NCBI RefSeq assembly: GCF_000495915.1
Contig: NZ_AOFQ01000054.1
Span: 62,001 to 126,000, forward strand
From: Stutzerimonas chloritidismutans AW-1
Lineage (GTDB): Bacteria > Pseudomonadota > Gammaproteobacteria > Pseudomonadales > Pseudomonadaceae
Reading direction: 5' to 3'
Length of the DNA: 64,000 bases
A model generated the notes under the pieces. It was not told the DNA's origin and ran no database searches. It saw only the letters and a list, made by a program, of their open reading frames with translations. The translations under genes were made by a program, and so were the position numbers. Below are positions 33,201-43,107 of the stretch, piece after piece; position 1 is the first letter of the stretch, and every line of letters starts with the position of its first letter.

Positions 33201-35114
33201 ATGTATGAGAAGGACGACCTCGTAGACGCACTGCTGGAGGACAACAGCGCCCGGCGTAAGCGGCAGAAGGATTTGGATATACGCGTGATTGTGGGCAATC
33301 CGCCTTATTCAGTCGGCCAAGGTGACGCCAACGCCAACAACGCTAACGTCCCTTATCCAAGCTTGGATGAGCGCATTCGAACAACCTATGCCGCTCGTTC
33401 AGACGCGAACAACAAAAACGCACTCTATGACAGCTATATCCGCTCCATTCGCTGGGCCAGTGACCGTATTGGCGATGCCGGCATCATCGGTTTCGTTACC
33501 AACGCAGGCTTCGTAGAAGCCAATACTGCAGATGGCCTACGCAAGTGCCTGGTGGATGAGTTCTCCAGCCTCTATGTGTTCCACCTACGTGGTAACCAGC
33601 GGACCAGTGGCGAAACCTCACGTAAGGAAGGCGGGAAGATTTTTGGTAGTGGCAGCCGTGCCCCAATTGCCATCTCGCTACTGGTCAAGAACCCCGAAGC
33701 GGTAACCCACGGCCAGATCTATTTCCACGATATTGGCGACTATCTAAGCCGCGAAGAAAAGCTGGAGAAGATCGTCAGCTATGCCAGTGTGGCCGGCATC
33801 CCGGATTGGCAGCAAGTAGTTCCTGATGAGCACGGTGACTGGTTGAAGCAACGCGATAACAGCTTCGGCCAGTTCATCGTATTAGGTGACAAGGACGACA
33901 AGAACGCGTTGGCGATGTTCGCTAACTACTCCAGCGGTGTGAAATCCCAACGGGATGCTTGGGCCTATAACGCTGGAAAATCCAAGCTGGGTGCCAACAT
34001 GAGCAGCATGATTGGCTTCTATAATAACGAGGTATCGCGTTTCAACGCTGCGCATCCAAAGCTGGATACTAAGGCCAGGCAGGAGCAGGTCGATGACTTC
34101 ATTGATACTGACCCGACGCGTATTAGTTGGACACGTGCATTGAAGCAAGACTTGGGCAAGAACCGTAGCTATAGCTTTGACCCTGATTGCATAGTGCGTA
34201 GCCTTTATCGCCCTTTCACCAAACAGTGGCTTTACTTCAATCGCCGTTTCAATGAAATGGTCTACCAAATGCCTCGCATTTTCCCGCACGCAAAAGCTGA
34301 GAACTTGCTGATCATGGTTAAGCAGCGTCCTGCTGAAGGTAGTCAGCTTGCTCTGATGGTAAATTGCCCACCTGAATTGCAGAGTGACGGCGGCACACAA
34401 TGCTTCCCCCTCTACCTTTACGACGAAGCCGCCCAGGCCTCAAAAGACGACCTCTTTGCCGAACCAGTAGAAAGTGGCCTGCGCCGCCGCGACGCCATCA
34501 CCGACGCTGGTCTTGCTCACTTCAGCAACGCTTATCCAGGCGAGCAAATCAGCAAGAAAGACCTGTTCTACTACGTTTACGGCATTCTGCATTCGCCAGA
34601 CTACCGCGCGCGCTACGCCGACAACCTGAGCAAGGAACTGCCACGCATTCCGGCCGTGAAGAAAGCCACCGACTTCTGGGCGTTCAGTAAGGCTGGGCGC
34701 GCTTTGGCCGACCTTCACCTGAACTACGAAACCGTCGAGCCATACCCTCTGACTATCGAGGCCAAAGGCACACTCTCCGCCGCTGACTACCGAGTGGAGA
34801 AGATGAAGTTCGTCAAGAAGGGCGACAAAACCACTGTCATCTATAACCACCGCATCACCCTCAAGGGCGTTCCTGAAGCGGCCTGGGATTACGTGGTCAA
34901 CGGAAAAGCAGCCCTGGACTGGGTGATGGAGCGCCAGGCCGTGCGCCCAGACAAAGCCAGCGGCATCGTCAACGACGCCAACGACTGGGCTGTGGAAACC
35001 ATGGGTAACCCCAGGTACCCGCTTGAACTGTTCCAGCGAGTGGTCACCGTCAGCCTGGAGACCCAGAAAATCGTCAAGGCGCTGCCCAAACTCGATATCG
35101 GCACAGAGGACTAG
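30219..35114 (+). CDS. Type ISP single-chain restriction-modification enzyme
   Basis: A 1,631-residue fusion. N-terminal Mrr-like nuclease with D66 and Q81-x-K83 (DAGIDLVAR...AIQCKLY), then an SF2 helicase/translocase with Walker A ACGTGKT (193-199), DEAH box (325-328) and TATPR, a helical coupler, an N6-adenine methyltransferase with DPFTGTGTF (about 920) and NPPY (1027-1030), and a C-terminal target-recognition region. This order and size match the LlaGI/LlaBIII type ISP family, in which one polypeptide modifies one strand and cleaves after head-on translocation. No separate S or M subunit is nearby, as expected. Target sequence cannot be predicted. Confidence 0.93.
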   Translation: MSALSALLNTYRSASVTEREKGTYFEELVCTYLRNEATYRDLYDKVWTYAEWAKEQSLSGKDAGIDLVARTQGTGQYHAIQCKLYAEDYKVQKKDIDSFFTASGKTPFSHRVIVTTTNNWSEHAEDALQGQQPPVSKIDLQALEDSQIDWAKYQPNQAVALKTKKQLRDHQQTALNAVAAGLKEAERGKLIMACGTGKTFTSLKIAEQQAGKGKRVLFLVPSLSLLSQTLTEWTQESATPLHSFAVCSDSDVGKKRKAEDDAVQVFTHELRYPATTKADRLAAEMLKRHDAEHMSVVFSTYHSIDVISRAQADHGLAAFDLVICDEAHRTTGATFGDDDESNFVRVHDADYIRATKRLYMTATPRIYGDNAKLKAESGEVTLCSMDDEALYGKELFVINFSEAVQRGLLTDYKVLVLTVEESTISRRLQEMLKDENNQLKVDDAAKIVGCWKALAKQGLAENLVGDDQPMKRAVAFCQVISPNYKGTKHKVSSVNIASMFQSVVEAYQESENIDEASRIICEAAHVDGGMNASAKEAKLNWLKEEPPANTCRILSNVRCLSEGVDVPALDAVLFLTPRNSQVDVVQSVGRVMRNAPGKKRGYVVLPVVIPAGMEPHEALNDNQTYKVVWQVLQALRSHDDSFDAMVNKLDLIGSDPRKMEVIAITDKAEKKARKASGTSNGQAGKGQYGIGEKHAKYDVEGQMTQQAELAYEVGEIEKAIYAKIVDKCGNRHHWEDWANDIAKIARTHIDRIQGILENPEYTQERATFEAFAAELRDDLNDSISDGEIVEMLAQHLVTKPVFDALFDEYSFASHNPMSKAMQGVLDALHEHHLAKEADTLEKFYASVRQRAAGIDNAQGKQKIIVELYDKFFRNAFPKMTERLGIVYTPVEVVDFILHSVNHLLQQEFGQTLGSKGVHIIDPFTGTGTFITRLIQSGLIKPEELPHKYRHEIHANELVLLAYYIAAINIEAAYHGEVIDEYAPFEGICLTDTFQMYEKDDLVDALLEDNSARRKRQKDLDIRVIVGNPPYSVGQGDANANNANVPYPSLDERIRTTYAARSDANNKNALYDSYIRSIRWASDRIGDAGIIGFVTNAGFVEANTADGLRKCLVDEFSSLYVFHLRGNQRTSGETSRKEGGKIFGSGSRAPIAISLLVKNPEAVTHGQIYFHDIGDYLSREEKLEKIVSYASVAGIPDWQQVVPDEHGDWLKQRDNSFGQFIVLGDKDDKNALAMFANYSSGVKSQRDAWAYNAGKSKLGANMSSMIGFYNNEVSRFNAAHPKLDTKARQEQVDDFIDTDPTRISWTRALKQDLGKNRSYSFDPDCIVRSLYRPFTKQWLYFNRRFNEMVYQMPRIFPHAKAENLLIMVKQRPAEGSQLALMVNCPPELQSDGGTQCFPLYLYDEAAQASKDDLFAEPVESGLRRRDAITDAGLAHFSNAYPGEQISKKDLFYYVYGILHSPDYRARYADNLSKELPRIPAVKKATDFWAFSKAGRALADLHLNYETVEPYPLTIEAKGTLSAADYRVEKMKFVKKGDKTTVIYNHRITLKGVPEAAWDYVVNGKAALDWVMERQAVRPDKASGIVNDANDWAVETMGNPRYPLELFQRVVTVSLETQKIVKALPKLDIGTED

Positions 35115-35594
35115 TTGAGCCCGATAGAACGCTGAGCATTCAGTCAACTACTGCCTTGGTTGGGCCACCCTTTCCCAACCAAGGCAGAGCATCTGCTGAT
35201 TGCCAGCCCGGCACTCTCATGTTAAAAAGTGTCCGTCCCAAGCGGTCTCTATCGATCCGCAACGGTCCGCCACGTCGCTCCGGTAACGACGTTAAAAACT
35301 TTCGCCTCGTTCGCATCCGCTGAACGGGCCGCATCAACTTCCATCGGTTGATCTGTGCATCCGGCCTGAACGGCTTCATTCCGTTCGGCCCCTAGAAGCC
35401 TCACGGCCTAGAATTTCTGTAGCCCACAACGACCTCCGACGCTACCGAACATTAATCTCGGAAACGCGCATATTCCTATGCGTGTGGCAAATGCCCGTGC
35501 TCGCTATATAGCCAGCCGATATCCGTCTTTTACCCTTTTTAGCAGTAGTGCCGGAGGACGCTGCCTCACGCTTCAGGACCTAGGACTCAAACCT
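35115..35594. other. 480-bp non-coding interval with hairpin
   Basis: No convincing gene. A perfect 13-bp inverted repeat (35152-35164 with 35174-35186, TGCCTTGGTTGGG) lies 37 bases after the restriction gene and may stop its transcription. The rest is less GC-rich and precedes the AlpA-like regulator. A 79-residue minus-strand frame (35140-35379) has no recognisable features. Confidence 0.6.
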
Positions 35595-35810
35595 ATGGCA
35601 ATGCACGTTAGCAACTCTGACGACGTCGGCGACGATGACAAAATTCTTCGTTTGCGCGATGTCGAGGCAATCGTCGGCCTAAAACGCTCAACGATCTATC
35701 GCAAAATATCGGAAGGCCTTTTCCCGCGACAGCGCCTTTTGTGCGGCTCCAGCGTCGGTTGGCGTAACAGCGAAGTCCAAGCTTGGATTCGGCAAAGGGA
35801 GGCGCTGTAA
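35595..35810 (+). CDS. AlpA-like helix-turn-helix regulator
   Basis: From ATG at 35595, 71 residues with the AlpA/excisionase-type winged HTH: ILRLRDVEAIVGLKRSTIYRKISEGLFPRQ followed by GWRNSEVQAWIRQREAL. In P4-like islands such proteins activate the integrase or act as excision factors. A longer frame upstream adds a non-homologous N-terminus and was rejected. The stop codon overlaps the next start (TAATG), so it forms an operon with the ATPase. Confidence 0.85.
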   Translation: MAMHVSNSDDVGDDDKILRLRDVEAIVGLKRSTIYRKISEGLFPRQRLLCGSSVGWRNSEVQAWIRQREAL

Positions 35811-36865
35811 TGCAGCGCCGAACACCTCAACAGCCAGGCTGGATGGTAGAACTCACAGCAGCGGTCGATATTCCAGCGGAAAAAATCCAGTGGATTTGGC
35901 CAGGCTGGCTGCCAAAGGCAAAGTTATCCATTCTTGCCGGCGCAGGTGGATGCGGCAAAACCACGCTGGCAATATCGCTGGCCGCCACGCTCAGCAGAGG
36001 TGGTGACTGGCCAGACGGCAGCAAATGTGAGGCAGCAGGCAACATCGTAATCTGGAGCGGCGAGGATGGTATCGCTGACACGATCATTCCCCGCCTTACG
36101 GCTGCAGATGCAGACCTAACCCGCGTGCACATTATCGAGGGGCTCAGAGATCAACGTGGGAACAGACGACAGTTTGATCCTGCAGCCAACTTTTCCCTTT
36201 TGGATGAAGCGGCCGCAAGGATTGACGGCGTTTCATTGCTGATTTTCGACCCACTGATCAATCTCATTCGTGGGGATATGCACCGGGCAAACGAAGTTCG
36301 GCAGGGGCTACAAATGGTAGTGGATTTCGCAGAGCAGCATTGTTGCGCTGTCCTCGGCATATCTCACCTGAGCAAAGGTACATCCCAGTCCTCCGTAGCT
36401 GATCGCGTAATCGGCAGCCAGGCATTCTCAGCACTTGCTCGCACGGTACTGGTGGCTGGGAAAGCTCAAAATTCCGAAGCGCGAGTGCTTGTCCGACCGA
36501 AATCCAACGTCTCGATTGATAGTGGGGGGATAGAGTACTTCGTTGAGCCCATAGTGATAAACGAGCAGTTGGAAACAACCTGCATCCGGTGGGGAGAGGC
36601 CGTCGAAGGTAGTGCTGAAACTATTTTGGCGGATATCGAGCGAGCGGACGGCGAAAGACCAGTATCAGCTACTCAGGAGGCGTGCAGCTTTCTTGAGGAG
36701 ACGTTGCAAGCTGGGCCTGTTGCAATCAATGCATTGATGGCTTTAGCTGAAGAACGTTGCATTTCTTCGGCGTCACTTCGCAGAGCCCAGAAACAGCTAG
36801 GTATACGTTCACACAAAGCAGGTATGCAGGGCGGATGGGCATGGGAGCTTCCCACCGCTCCCTGA
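35810..36865 (+). CDS. RepA/AAA_25-type ATPase
   Basis: A 351-residue RecA-fold ATPase. Walker A GAGGCGKTTL (43-52), Walker B LLIFDPLINL near 147, and SHLSKG typical of RepA-like hexameric helicases of plasmids and P4-type islands. C-terminal segment looks like a winged-helix domain (NALMALAEERCISSASLRRAQKQLG). Likely role: replication or maintenance of the excised island. Starts by TAATG overlap with the AlpA-like gene; an intrinsic terminator follows. Confidence 0.85.
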   Translation: MQRRTPQQPGWMVELTAAVDIPAEKIQWIWPGWLPKAKLSILAGAGGCGKTTLAISLAATLSRGGDWPDGSKCEAAGNIVIWSGEDGIADTIIPRLTAADADLTRVHIIEGLRDQRGNRRQFDPAANFSLLDEAAARIDGVSLLIFDPLINLIRGDMHRANEVRQGLQMVVDFAEQHCCAVLGISHLSKGTSQSSVADRVIGSQAFSALARTVLVAGKAQNSEARVLVRPKSNVSIDSGGIEYFVEPIVINEQLETTCIRWGEAVEGSAETILADIERADGERPVSATQEACSFLEETLQAGPVAINALMALAEERCISSASLRRAQKQLGIRSHKAGMQGGWAWELPTAP

Positions 36866-36882
36866 AGGCGCTCAACGCACGT

Positions 36883-36921
36883 CGAAGGTGCTCAATACTT
36901 GTGTTGAGCACCTTCGTTTTT
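36883..36921 (+). terminator. Terminator after the RepA-like gene
   Basis: CGAAGGTGCTCAA, 8-base loop, TTGAGCACCTTCG, then TTTTT; 13-bp perfect stem. Confidence 0.88.
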
Positions 36922-37008
36922 ATTGAACGCCTTCGACTCGCGAGAGAGTCTGTATGCCTGACTCTGCAGATAAAATCCCGGCACGCCGGTCGCATAGGTC
37001 AACCACGA

Positions 37009-37839
37009 CTACTTCCCAATGAAATAGAGATTGCCGTTCTTGTTGTAAATCGCGGCAGGTCGGAAGTCCTTAGGCCAATTCCGTCCAGGATAGTATGCAT
37101 ACATCCATTCGGGCAGGTGACGAGCAATACCCGCCAGCGCATCCATGCCGTCCTTATCAGCTCTGCTAGCGTCAGCAAATAGTTCGCCTGAGGGATCTGT
37201 CAGGAAAATCGGGCCGTAGGCTTTCTCTGACGAAATGAATGCTGGCGCAGCGCTCACCGGAGCGTCGAACGGCGCGGGGTTCCCAGCAGCCAAATCTGCA
37301 AGCCTGTCGTATTTCTTGCCTGATCCGTCAGCATACTTAGCCGGCTCATGACGCAACTTTGAGATTTTTCCACCGAAGTATTTCTCTCTCGCATCCAGCC
37401 AGGCCGACCTGACCAACGCAGATGCCTCCTTTGGGTTAGACGCCAGCTCCTCAGGCACCCACGCAGCAACCTGGTAGTGATAGACAGGACCAGCACTGCC
37501 ACCACCCAGCAAGAACAACCCGACGCCAAGAGAGGCTGCTCCTGCGCTGCTAAATCCTGTGGGTGGGGATACGTACCCCAAACCTGCCGTCGCTAGACTT
37601 CCAGAGCCCCCCGACCGCAGCGCGCTCAAGTTATCTACTTCACTCCCGACCATTTCCCTTGGAATATCGCGCTGACCATCGATGCGCATGGCTTCCAGAA
37701 CCAGCATGGCATCGGACCATTTCTCACGAGGAACCTCTTTAGGTTCTGGCAACGTGATCTTCGGGGTGCTGGAGCAACCAACCAGCGCAGCCAGTAGCAA
37801 GGTACCAACGCATCCCTTCACAGAAAAAAGCACCGACAT
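37009..37839 (-). CDS. Predicted lipoprotein, unknown function
   Basis: 276 residues with a lipoprotein signal and lipobox LVGC (Cys22), residue 23 onward SSTPKITLPEPKEVPREKW. A glycine-rich hydrophobic stretch (SSAGAASLGVGLFLLGGGSAGPVYHYQ) lies near 95-120. The C-terminal half has WMYAYYPGRNWPKDFRPAAIYNKNGNLYFIGK. No family recognised. It is the only gene here on the minus strand before the resolvase; envelope-located cargo such as surface modification is possible but unsupported. Confidence 0.7.
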   Translation of the reverse strand: MSVLFSVKGCVGTLLLAALVGCSSTPKITLPEPKEVPREKWSDAMLVLEAMRIDGQRDIPREMVGSEVDNLSALRSGGSGSLATAGLGYVSPPTGFSSAGAASLGVGLFLLGGGSAGPVYHYQVAAWVPEELASNPKEASALVRSAWLDAREKYFGGKISKLRHEPAKYADGSGKKYDRLADLAAGNPAPFDAPVSAAPAFISSEKAYGPIFLTDPSGELFADASRADKDGMDALAGIARHLPEWMYAYYPGRNWPKDFRPAAIYNKNGNLYFIGK

Positions 37840-37965
37840 GAAAACTCCCTATTTATTCAGTGGTAGCCCGGCACACGTAGTACGCCGGGGGCATCCTTCA
37901 TTTGCCTGCCAGGTCATAGCGCCCAAAATTATCTGGGCAACTTCAGCGGAAAATACCACCACCAC

Positions 37966-38541
37966 TTAAACGACCGCAGATGATTTCGGCGAACCGACGT
38001 AGCGGTAAAGCGTTGTTCGAGAAACGCCATACCGTCGAGCCACATCGGTTACCTGTATCTCAGGATCTCTGAGAAGAGCTCGTATCTCACGTACCTGACG
38101 ATCATCCAGCACAGGCTTGCGCCCACCTTTTCTTCCACGGGCACGAGCCGCAGCCAGTCCTGCACGGGTTCGCTCTCGAATGAGGTTGCGCTCGAACTCA
38201 GCCAGGGCAGCGAATACATGAAATATCAGCTTGCCGGCAGCGCTGGTGGTTTCAATTCGTTCGGTTATGGACTCGAAGGCCACCGTCTCCTGCTCTAAGC
38301 GACTGACGACCCCAACCAGATCAGGCAGAGAGCGCCCGAGACGATCCAGTCGCCACACGACCAAAGTGTCCCCGCTGCGCAAAGCCTTGAGGCAATGCCC
38401 CAGCTCCGGCCTGTCCGCTGACTTGCCGCTCATTGTCTCTTCGTAAACTACGGAGCACCCAGCCAAGGCAAGTGCATCTCGCTGCAGGTCGAGATTCTGA
38501 TCATCAGTCGAAACTCGGGCGTACCCAATCCGCTTTCCCAT
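37966..38541 (-). CDS. Serine resolvase/invertase (resident)
   Basis: A 191-residue Tn3-type resolvase: nucleophile serine in GYARVSTDDQNLDLQ (S11), LVVWRLDRLGRSLPDLV, RERTRAGLAAARARGRKGGRKP and a C-terminal Hin-type HTH (VTDVARRYGVSRTTLYRYV). It is complete. It may resolve multimers of the excised island or be left from an older transposon; no matching transposase is seen. Dyad sequences of its presumed res site start just upstream, and the Tn5053-like transposon entered 67 bases before its start. Confidence 0.92.
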   Translation of the reverse strand: MGKRIGYARVSTDDQNLDLQRDALALAGCSVVYEETMSGKSADRPELGHCLKALRSGDTLVVWRLDRLGRSLPDLVGVVSRLEQETVAFESITERIETTSAAGKLIFHVFAALAEFERNLIRERTRAGLAAARARGRKGGRKPVLDDRQVREIRALLRDPEIQVTDVARRYGVSRTTLYRYVGSPKSSAVV

Positions 38542-38545
38542 ACGT

Positions 38546-38575
38546 TTTTCTCACTCTGATTTCGGTATGAGAAAA
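38546..38575. promoter_or_regulatory. Remaining part of resident res site
   Basis: TTTTCTCA (38546-38553) and TGAGAAAA (38568-38575) form an 8-bp dyad next to the resolvase start, the layout of a res subsite. The other part of the site would be beyond the transposon, where TAAAC-GACC-GTTTA occurs (about 47102-47115). Confidence 0.5.
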
Positions 38576-38603
38576 GTGACAGGAAAGCGGGAAATCCCAA
38601 GCC

Positions 38604-38608
38604 CAGAA
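38604..38608. repeat. Target-site duplication, left copy
   Basis: CAGAA directly before the transposon left end; identical to 47077-47081. Confidence 0.92.
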
Positions 38609-38633
38609 TGTCACTTTCAGAAGGCGACAGCAC
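38609..38633 (+). repeat. Terminal inverted repeat, mer side
   Basis: 25-bp end beginning TGTCACTTTCAG; further partial TniA-site repeats containing GTCGAC-CGCAC follow inside. Confidence 0.92.
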
Positions 38634-38672
38634 GAAATATCAAAAGTCGACCGCACGGTCTTTTCTGACGTT

Positions 38673-38710
38673 GGAGTCGCCTCAGAAAACGGAAAATAAA
38701 GCACGCTAAG
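38673..38710 (+). repeat. 38-bp Tn21/Tn501-type inverted repeat inside the transposon
   Basis: Begins GGAGTCGCCTCAGAAAAC and ends GCACGCTAAG, the signature of Tn3-family Tn21/Tn501 ends. It is internal to the Tn5053-type end and marks where the mer module was acquired from a Tn21-like ancestor. Confidence 0.88.
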
Positions 38711-38726
38711 GCGTAGTTCCCTCGGG

Positions 38727-39161
38727 CTACACCGCGTCCGCACTGCGCGGTTCTTTCTTCCCTTGCAGTGACGCAATCAGCGGGCAGGAAACGTTCCCCT
38801 TCCGCGCATGGCAGGCGCACACCAAATCAGACAGCACGGCCTCCATGCGCGCCAGGTCAGCCATCCTCTCGCGCACGTCCTTGAGCTTGTGCTCGGCCAG
38901 GCTGCTGGCTTCCTCGCAATGGGTGCCATCCTCCAGCCGCAGCAGCTCGGCGATCTCATCCAGGCTGAAGCCCAACCGCTGGGCTGATTTCACGAAGCGC
39001 ACCCGCGTTACATCCGTCTCGCCATAGCGGCGAATGCTGCCGTAAGGCTTGTCCGGTTCCGGGAGCAAGCCCTTGCGCTGATAGAACCGGATGGTCTCCA
39101 CATTGACCCCGGCCGTCCTGGCGAAAACGCCAATGGTCAGGTTCTCCAAATTGTTTTCCAT
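38727..39161 (-). CDS. merR: Mercuric resistance regulator MerR
   Basis: 144 residues. The dimer represses, and with Hg(II) activates by untwisting, the mer promoter. N-terminal HTH ([26 protein letters not shown]), coiled coil, and the three Hg ligands in THCEEA (Cys82 by family numbering) and [14 protein letters not shown]. Divergent from merT with merOP in between; its start is 5 bases from the -35 hexamer. Confidence 0.97.
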   Translation of the reverse strand: MENNLENLTIGVFARTAGVNVETIRFYQRKGLLPEPDKPYGSIRRYGETDVTRVRFVKSAQRLGFSLDEIAELLRLEDGTHCEEASSLAEHKLKDVRERMADLARMEAVLSDLVCACHARKGNVSCPLIASLQGKKEPRSADAV

Positions 39162-39166
39162 ATCGC

Positions 39167-39197
39167 TTGACTCCGTACATAACTACGGAAGTAAGCT
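39167..39197 (+). promoter_or_regulatory. merOP: merTPFADE promoter and MerR operator
   Basis: TTGACT (39167), a 19-base spacer and TAAGCT (39192). The long spacer and its dyad (CTCCGTAC...CTACGGAA) are the hallmark of MerR-activated promoters. Confidence 0.93.
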
Positions 39198-39232
39198 TAA
39201 GCTATCCAATTCAGATTCGAAAGGACAAACGT

Positions 39233-39583
39233 ATGTCTGAACCTCAAAACGGGCGCGGCGCGCTCTTCACTGGCGGGCTGGCCGCCATCCTCGCCTCGGC
39301 TTGCTGCCTCGGGCCGCTGGTTCTGATCGCCTTGGGGTTCAGCGGCGCTTGGATCGGCAACTTGACGGTGTTGGAACCCTATCGCCCCATCTTTATCGGC
39401 GTGGCGCTGGTGGCGTTGTTCTTCGCCTGGCGGCGCATCTACCGGCCGTCAGCCGCCTGCAAACCGGGTGAGGTTTGCGCGATTCCCCAAGTGCGAGCTA
39501 CTTACAAGCTCATTTTCTGGGGCGTGGCCGTGCTGGTTTTGGTCGCGCTCGGATTTCCCTACGTCGTGCCATTTTTCTATTGA
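39233..39583 (+). CDS. merT: Mercuric ion transporter MerT
   Basis: A 116-residue inner-membrane protein with three membrane segments, the vicinal pair Cys24-Cys25 (ASACCLGPLVLIA) in the first, and a cytoplasmic pair in SAACKPGEVCAIP. It takes Hg(II) from MerP to the cytoplasm. ATG at 39233 is 36 bases after merOP; the longer upstream frame crosses the promoter and was rejected. Confidence 0.97.
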   Translation: MSEPQNGRGALFTGGLAAILASACCLGPLVLIALGFSGAWIGNLTVLEPYRPIFIGVALVALFFAWRRIYRPSAACKPGEVCAIPQVRATYKLIFWGVAVLVLVALGFPYVVPFFY

Positions 39584-39598
39584 TCACAGGAGTTCACC

Positions 39599-41765
<2,167 letters not shown>

Positions 41766-41781
41766 AAAAAGGAGGTTTTCA

Positions 41782-42147
41782 ATGAGCGCCTACACCGTGT
41801 CCCGGCTGGCCCTTGATGCCGGGGTGAGCGTGCATATCGTGCGCGACTACCTGCTGCGCGGATTGCTGCGTCCGGTGGCGTGCACCCCGGGCGGCTATGG
41901 CCTGTTCGATGATGCCGCCTTGCAACGGCTGTGCTTCGTGCGGGCGGCCTTCGAGGCGGGCATCGGCCTGGACGCGCTGGCGCGGCTGTGCCGGGCGCTG
42001 GATGCTGCGGACGGCGATGAAGCGGCCGCGCAGCTTGCCGTTCTGCGCCAGTTCGTCGAGCGTCGGCGCGAAGCGTTGGCCGATCTGGAGGTGCAGTTGG
42101 CCACCATGCCGACCGAGCCGGCACAGCACGCGGAGAGTCTGCCATGA
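41782..42147 (+). CDS. merD: Mercury resistance co-regulator MerD
   Basis: 121 residues, MerR-like N-terminal HTH ([26 protein letters not shown]) and short coiled coil, without the mercury-binding cysteines of MerR. It down-regulates the operon by displacing Hg-MerR. Good RBS (GGAGG); the 3' end overlaps merE by ATGA. Confidence 0.96.
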   Translation: MSAYTVSRLALDAGVSVHIVRDYLLRGLLRPVACTPGGYGLFDDAALQRLCFVRAAFEAGIGLDALARLCRALDAADGDEAAAQLAVLRQFVERRREALADLEVQLATMPTEPAQHAESLP

Positions 42148-42380
42148 ACAGCCCCGAGCGCTTGCCGTCCGAGACGCACAAACCGATCACCGGCTACCTG
42201 TGGGGCGCGCTGGCCGTGCTCACCTGTCCCTGCCATTTGCCGATTCTCGCCATTGTGCTGGCCGGCACGACGGCCGGCGCGTTCATCGGAGAGTACTGGG
42301 GTATCGCAGCCCTCACGCTGACCGGTTTGTTCGTCCTGTCTGTGACACGACTGCTGCGGGCCTTCAAAGATCGATCATGA
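42144..42380 (+). CDS. merE: Mercury transport protein MerE
   Basis: 78 residues with two membrane segments and the cysteine pair [10 protein letters not shown]. Described in related operons as a broad mercury (including methylmercury) transporter. Last mer gene; the tni module begins 52 bases later on the other strand. Confidence 0.95.
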   Translation: MNSPERLPSETHKPITGYLWGALAVLTCPCHLPILAIVLAGTTAGAFIGEYWGIAALTLTGLFVLSVTRLLRAFKDRS

Positions 42381-42432
42381 GCGCTTCCCATTGAGACAAA
42401 CCACGCTGTCGCTACGTTGCCTCATGCCGGCA

Positions 42433-43047
42433 TCAAATTCGGCTGAGTAGCTTCTCGCCATCTGGACGTAGCTCACCCTTGGGTGAAACATGCCGATACA
42501 GGGTCTGCCGCGTGACGCCAAGTTCCTGGCACAGGTCGCCGACCTTGGTCTCTGGCTGACCCATTGCCGCCATCGCCAGCCGCAGCTTGGCGGCGGTCAT
42601 CTTGAACGGCCGGCCGCCTTTCCGCCCGCGCGCGCGGGCCGAGGCTAGGCCGGCAATCGTGCGCTCCGCGATCAACTCGCGCTCGAACTCGGCCAGGGCG
42701 GCGAAGATGCCAAAGACCAGCTTGCCGGCGGCGGTCGTGGTGTCGATGGCCGCGCCGTGCCCGGTTAATACCTTCAAGCCGATGCCGCGCCCAGTCAGGT
42801 CGTGCACGGTGTTGATGAGATGTCGCAGGTCGCGTCCGAGCCGATCCAGTTTCCACACGACCAGTGTGTCGCCAGTTCGCAACGCCTTCAGGCAGCTCGT
42901 CAAGCCGGGCCGATCCTCGCGCATGCCGGATGCCTGGTCCTCGTAAAGATGTACTGGATCGACCCCGGCGGCAATCAGCGCGTCGCGCTGCAAATCGGTA
43001 GCCTGGGAGCCGTCCGCCTTCGATACCCGCATGTAGCCTATCAGCAT
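42433..43047 (-). CDS. tniR: Transposon resolvase TniR
   Basis: 204-residue serine recombinase; S9 in MLIGYMRVSKADGSQ, LVVWKLDRLGRDLRHLI, RERTIAG-like helix AERTIAGLASARARGRKGGRPF, and HTH VGDLCQELGVTRQTLYRHV. Resolves the cointegrate made by TniABQ at the res site just upstream. Distinct in sequence from the resident resolvase at 37966-38541. Confidence 0.96.
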   Translation of the reverse strand: MLIGYMRVSKADGSQATDLQRDALIAAGVDPVHLYEDQASGMREDRPGLTSCLKALRTGDTLVVWKLDRLGRDLRHLINTVHDLTGRGIGLKVLTGHGAAIDTTTAAGKLVFGIFAALAEFERELIAERTIAGLASARARGRKGGRPFKMTAAKLRLAMAAMGQPETKVGDLCQELGVTRQTLYRHVSPKGELRPDGEKLLSRI

Positions 43048-43054
43048 GTCGTAC

Positions 43055-43084
43055 CTGTCACATATACGCTCGATTATGTGACAG
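43055..43084. promoter_or_regulatory. res subsite of the transposon
   Basis: CTGTCACATA and TATGTGACAG form a 10-bp perfect dyad between tniR and tniQ; a further GTCA-containing segment follows up to tniQ. Confidence 0.75.
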
Positions 43085-43107
43085 TGTGAACCGGAAAGTT
43101 CTGGTCG

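Noticed and set aside
35140..35379. 79-residue minus-strand frame after the type ISP gene
   Set aside because: No Shine-Dalgarno, no family features, and it spans the hairpin that probably terminates the upstream gene.
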